From assembly GCA_025928345.1 (NCBI GenBank), contig JAICJR010000013.1:1-32598 (forward strand): a stretch of 32,598 nucleotides of DNA, given 5' to 3'. Both the position numbers and the translations under genes were made by a program. Positions 29,205 to 32,598 of this stretch are shown here, in pieces. Below the pieces are notes generated by a model, which was given only the letters and a program-made list of their open reading frames with translations, did not search any database and was not told where the DNA came from. Source of the stretch: Thermoleophilaceae bacterium (GTDB taxonomy: Bacteria > Actinomycetota > Thermoleophilia > Solirubrobacterales > Thermoleophilaceae). Every line of letters starts with the position of its first letter. Position 1 is the first letter of the stretch.

Positions 29205-32200
29205 ATGACGAGCGCCAGGCGCAACCTCTTCGTGCTGCTCCTCGTGATGGGACTGGCGGCCATCTCCTTCATCGTCATCTTCACCAAGCCCACGCGGCTC
29301 GGCCTCGACCTGAAGGGCGGCGTCCAGCTCATCTACCAGGGCGAGCCGACGCCGCAGGTACCGAAGGTCACGCCGGAGGCGATCGACAACGCGATCTCCA
29401 CGATCCGCAAGCGCACCGACGCCCTGGGGGTCTCCGAGCCGGAGATCCAGCGCTCCGCCGACAACCAGATCTCGATCGGCATGCCGGACGTGAAGAACGT
29501 CGCGCGCGCGGAGCAGCAGGTGGGCAGCACGGCGCAGCTCCAGTTCTACGACTGGGAGCCCAACATCTACTCCGGGCCGAACAAGCTGGTGGACCCGAAC
29601 ACCGCGGCCGGCGACAACGCGCCGAACAGCCCGATCTTCAGCCTCTACGACGCCGTGGTGCGCGGCTCGCAGTCGAAGCCCCGCGCGGAGCCGACGGACG
29701 TTCCCGCCGGCGGTGCCGACCCTGCCGTGGTGAGGCAGTTCGGCGGCAACCAGCAGAAGATCGAGCAGTACTACGACAACAAGAACGACACCTCGGGCGA
29801 CAAGTACTACCTGTTCGGGCCGGCGGCCGGAAAGGGACAGAAGCCGCGTCCGCTCGAGGGTGGTCAGCCCGCGTCGAGCTGCCAGGAGCTGCTGTCGGAC
29901 TACTCGAACAAGATCAATCGGACGGGGCCGAAGCCCGCGCCGCGGCCGGTGATCAAGAACACCCAGTGCCGCGCGCAGCTGCAGGCGCTCGGCGTGGACG
30001 GCCCGCCGCAGGGCAGCCAGATCCTGAAGGTGCCGAAGGGCGTCGTGATCATCGGCGCGCAGTCCACCAACGGCGCGAAGCCCGGCACGCCGCCGCCGGG
30101 CTACTTCGTGCTCGAGGACGACTCGGCGCTGTCGGGCTCGGACATCCGGAACCCCAAGCAGCAGACCGACCAGTCCGGCGCGCCCAACGTCACGTTCTCG
30201 TTCAGCAACTTCGGCCGCAAGCAGTTTGCCGCCACCACCAAGCGGATTGCCGACCGCGGCGCCTCGCAGCTGCTTGCGCCGGGCACGCCGCCGGCGAACG
30301 CTGACCAGCGCTTCGCGATCACGCTCGACAACCAGATCGTGTCGCTCGCCACGGTGGACTTCCGCGACAACCCGGATGGCATCGACGGCCGCACGGGCGC
30401 CGAGATCGACCACATCGGCTCGATCCAGGAGGCGAACGATCTCGCGCAGAACCTGCGCATCGGCGCGCTGCCGATCAACCTCAAGCTGATCTCGAAGACG
30501 CAGGTGTCCTCGACGCTCGGCAAGCAGGCGCTCCATCAGGGCCTCATCGCCGGCGCCGTGGGCCTCGCGCTCACGCTGCTCTTCCTGCTCAGCTTCTACC
30601 GCGTGCTGGGCCTCGTGGCCGCGTTGGCGCTCGTGGTCTACGCGATCCTGCTCTACGCGCTCATCAAGCTCATCCCGATCACGCTCACGCTGCCTGGCAT
30701 CGCGGGCATGGTCCTCACGCTCGGCGTGGCGGCGGACGCCAACATCGTCATCTTCGAGCGAATAAAGGAAGAGATACGCGGCGGCGCGTCGATCCCGCGC
30801 GCCATCTCGCAGGGCTACGGCAAGGCCCTCAAGGCGATCATCGACGCGAACGTCGTCACGATCGGCGTCGCGTTCATCCTCTTCATGCTCGCCACGAGCT
30901 CGGTGAAGGGCTTCGCGTTCACGCTGCTCGTCGGCACGCTCGTGTCGCTGTTCACGGCGGTGCTGTTCACCTCGGCGCTGCTCGGGTCGCTGTCGCGCAC
31001 GCGGCTGTTGCGCAACAAGCACGTGCTGGCGGCCGGCAAGGAGCGCATCCGCTGGCACTTCGACTTCATGGGCAAGTCGAAGTGGTTCTTCGCCATGTCG
31101 GGCGCGATCATCTGCGCGGGCGCTCTCGCGATCGCGGGGCTGGGCGTGAACTTCGGCATCGACTTCGAGTCCGGCACGCGCATCACCACGCCCGTGGAGA
31201 AGACGGCAAGCGTGCAGGACGTGCGCAACGTCATCGCGCCGCTCGGCTACGGCGACGCGAAGATCCAGCAGGTACAGGACAAGCAGCTCGGGCAGCACGT
31301 CTTCCAGATCACGCTGAAGAAGGTGCCGCCGAACAGGGTGAACACGGTGGAGAACGCGCTCGACCAGAAGTTCGGGGTGGTGAGAGCCGACTTCTCGGCG
31401 GACTCGGTCGGTCCGACATTCGGGGCGCAGATCGCGAAGACGGCGCTAGTGGCGCTGATCGCGTCGCTCATTCTCATCGCGCTGTACATCGGCTTGCGGT
31501 TCGAGTTCAAGTACGCGGTGCCGGTGCTGATCGCGCTGGCGCACGACCTCTTCATCACCGCTGGCGTGTACGCGCTCTTCCAGCGCGAGGTCACGGCGGA
31601 CACGGTCGCCGCGCTGTTGACGATCCTCGGTTACTCGCTCTACGACACGATCATCGTGTTCGACCGAATACGCGAGAACGTGCCGCGCATGCCGCGGGCC
31701 ACGTTCTCCCAGATCGTGAACCGCTCGATGGCCGAGGTGCTTACGCGATCCCTGGCCACGAGCCTTTCGACCCTGCTCCCGATCATCGCGCTGCTCGCGT
31801 TTGGCGGGCAGACGCTGAAGGACTTCGGCTTCGCGCTGCTCGTCGGCGTCATCTCGGGCGCGTACTCGTCGATCTTCATCGCGAGCCCGGTGCTCATGCA
31901 CTGGAAGGAGCGCGAGCCGGTCTACGTGCGCAGGCGCCAGCTCGCGCTCGAGGACTTCGACGGCGAGGTGCCGGCGTACGCGCCGGGCACTTTCGGCGAC
32001 GAGGACGGTGGCGTGGTGGCCACGCCCGCGCGGCGGGGCGGACCCCCGGAGCGCCAGCGGCTTGGCCGGGCGGGGCGTCCTTCGGCGCGTCCTGTGCGTG
32101 GTAACGGTCCGGGCGCCGGAGCGGCGCCGGCTGCCGGCACGGCGGTTGAGGAACCGCCGCCGGCCGTCGAGGCGCCCCAGCCGGAGGAGATCGAGGAGCC

Positions 32201-32387
32201 GCCGAGCGCGAACGGTCCCGATGGCGGCGTGACCGGCGACGGAGCGGACGGCAGCGATGGGGCCGACGGAGCCGACGGCGGCGACGGCCGTTCGTCCTCC
32301 ACGAGCAGCACCGCCGGGCCGAACCGGCCGCGGCCATCGAAGAAGCAGCAGCAGCAGAAACGTCGAAAGAGGCACGGTCGCCGATGA
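29205..32387 (+). CDS. secDF: Protein translocase SecDF fusion
   Basis: A 1060-residue fusion of SecD and SecF, the proton-driven part of the Sec pathway that pulls exported proteins across the membrane. SecD begins with a helix and GLDLKGGVQLIYQ, has a large extracytoplasmic P1 region (about 45-440) rich in Pro, Gly and Asn, then helices with VAADANIVIFERIKEE. SecF starts near residue 615 (WHFDFMGKSKWFF), has NFGIDFESGTRI and then GYSLYDTIIVFDRIREN with the conserved Asp. After the last helix (about 895) a 150-residue tail follows: Pro/Ala/Glu-rich, then a Gly/Asp-rich stretch, ending in SKKQQQQKRRKRHGRR, probably cytoplasmic. The ATG at 29205 is set by the first helix. The stop overlaps the next start (ATGA). 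Confidence 0.95.
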   Translation: MTSARRNLFVLLLVMGLAAISFIVIFTKPTRLGLDLKGGVQLIYQGEPTPQVPKVTPEAIDNAISTIRKRTDALGVSEPEIQRSADNQISIGMPDVKNVARAEQQVGSTAQLQFYDWEPNIYSGPNKLVDPNTAAGDNAPNSPIFSLYDAVVRGSQSKPRAEPTDVPAGGADPAVVRQFGGNQQKIEQYYDNKNDTSGDKYYLFGPAAGKGQKPRPLEGGQPASSCQELLSDYSNKINRTGPKPAPRPVIKNTQCRAQLQALGVDGPPQGSQILKVPKGVVIIGAQSTNGAKPGTPPPGYFVLEDDSALSGSDIRNPKQQTDQSGAPNVTFSFSNFGRKQFAATTKRIADRGASQLLAPGTPPANADQRFAITLDNQIVSLATVDFRDNPDGIDGRTGAEIDHIGSIQEANDLAQNLRIGALPINLKLISKTQVSSTLGKQALHQGLIAGAVGLALTLLFLLSFYRVLGLVAALALVVYAILLYALIKLIPITLTLPGIAGMVLTLGVAADANIVIFERIKEEIRGGASIPRAISQGYGKALKAIIDANVVTIGVAFILFMLATSSVKGFAFTLLVGTLVSLFTAVLFTSALLGSLSRTRLLRNKHVLAAGKERIRWHFDFMGKSKWFFAMSGAIICAGALAIAGLGVNFGIDFESGTRITTPVEKTASVQDVRNVIAPLGYGDAKIQQVQDKQLGQHVFQITLKKVPPNRVNTVENALDQKFGVVRADFSADSVGPTFGAQIAKTALVALIASLILIALYIGLRFEFKYAVPVLIALAHDLFITAGVYALFQREVTADTVAALLTILGYSLYDTIIVFDRIRENVPRMPRATFSQIVNRSMAEVLTRSLATSLSTLLPIIALLAFGGQTLKDFGFALLVGVISGAYSSIFIASPVLMHWKEREPVYVRRRQLALEDFDGEVPAYAPGTFGDEDGGVVATPARRGGPPERQRLGRAGRPSARPVRGNGPGAGAAPAAGTAVEEPPPAVEAPQPEEIEEPPSANGPDGGVTGDGADGSDGADGADGGDGRSSSTSSTAGPNRPRPSKKQQQQKRRKRHGRR

Positions 32388-32598
32388 GCATGCTCGTGTG
32401 GGTGATGGTCGGAATCGCGATCTGGCACTTCGCGATCTTCCTGCCGGACCGCTTCTGGGGCGGGATCGTGGGCGCGCTCGTGTTCGCGGTCATCGGCGCG
32501 GTGATCGTCGCGCTGATCATCAACGGCTTCAACGTGCCGGGTAAGACCGAGACGCATCTCGGGCAGGCGCTCGAGGCGATACCGGGGGCGGTGATCGC
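32384..32598 (+). CDS. Small membrane protein, 3' truncated by window
   Basis: A new frame begins with the ATG at 32384, overlapping the secDF stop (ATGAGC), and stays open to the last base, so at least 71 residues are visible. It starts MSMLVWVMVGIAIWHFAIFL, a hydrophobic helix, followed by PDRFWGG and a second helix (IVGALVFAVIGAVIVALIIN), then a polar segment (GFNVPGKTETHLGQALEAIP). The topology is a two-helix hairpin. Translational coupling to secDF points to a role near the translocase, but no family is recognised with confidence. Its full length is unknown. Confidence 0.7.
   Translation, partial: MSMLVWVMVGIAIWHFAIFLPDRFWGGIVGALVFAVIGAVIVALIINGFNVPGKTETHLGQALEAIPGAVI

Noticed and set aside
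29300-30500. Large insertion in the first extracytoplasmic domain of SecD
   Set aside because: Actinobacterial SecD proteins commonly carry a longer region here, so it was not counted as novel without an alignment.
29184-31298. 704-codon open frame on the minus strand opposite secDF
   Set aside because: It is antisense to a clear SecD and has the Arg/Glu/His/Val/Leu composition typical of shadow frames in GC-rich genes; no domain is recognisable.
31630-31680. Tyr in place of the usual Asn in the SecF motif GYSLYDT
   Set aside because: I recall the same residue in SecF of other actinobacteria, so it looks like a lineage feature, not an anomaly; the key Asp is kept.

Overview
The window is a chromosomal segment of a high-GC bacterium, most probably an actinobacterium of the Thermoleophilia (Solirubrobacterales/Gaiellales-like). 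This placement is an inference. It rests on the GC-rich codon usage, many GTG and TTG starts, -10-like hexamers 7-8 nt before start codons (leaderless mRNAs), a single-chain SecDF, the deoxyxylulose-independent pdxS-pdxT route to vitamin B6, a CGNR zinc-finger regulator and a LuxR-type regulator with an ATPase domain. I see no rRNA, tRNA, CRISPR array, insertion sequence or prophage gene. The window reads as ordinary core and accessory chromosome, with both ends cutting genes.

Layout. (1) 1-3734: an operon for a membrane-bound formate dehydrogenase: the C-terminal part of the molybdopterin alpha subunit, a four-cluster iron-sulfur subunit with a C-terminal anchor, and an NrfD-type quinone-reactive membrane subunit. 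(2) 3822-8570: single genes on both strands: a SnoaL-like protein, a nucleotidyltransferase, a metallophosphoesterase, a two-helix membrane protein, an extended SDR reductase, a TDT/SLAC1-type transporter and a GNAT acetyltransferase. (3) 8578-11582: a four-helix di-metal oxidase fused to an SCP2 lipid-binding domain, divergent from a glucose 1-dehydrogenase and an RpiR sugar-phosphate regulator; a perfect 8-bp dyad lies between the divergent starts. (4) 11648-15230: a tiny Cys-rich protein, a 929-residue ATPase/LuxR regulator and a small membrane protein. (5) 15290-17847: pdxS, pdxT (PLP synthase) and an M29 aminopeptidase, tightly packed. (6) 17858-19456: a MenB/BadI-family crotonase divergent from a BadH-like SDR, together suggestive of alicyclic-ring CoA-ester degradation. 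(7) 19560-22904: a small secreted protein with evenly spaced cysteines and a 976-residue secreted RTX plus beta-propeller protein. (8) 22954-28027: yebC and a PilZ protein, a cupin divergent from a CGNR regulator, a PRC-barrel-like protein, then ruvC-ruvA-ruvB. (9) 28032-32598: a protein with two related halves, a zinc-ribbon/PAS protein, the SecD-SecF fusion and the start of another small membrane protein.

The strongest non-gene signals are the repeated 'hexamer-N7/8-start codon' layout (clearest at 11876-11914, 22913-22954, 24872-24893 and 25899-25914), the dyads at 9845-9866 and 24872-24887, and a heptamer array at 17831-17858 that places a TAG in all three forward frames between two convergent genes. 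I did not find a convincing wholly new multi-gene system. The best leads are the di-metal oxidase-SCP2 fusion, the BadI/BadH-like pair and the repeat-built secreted proteins.
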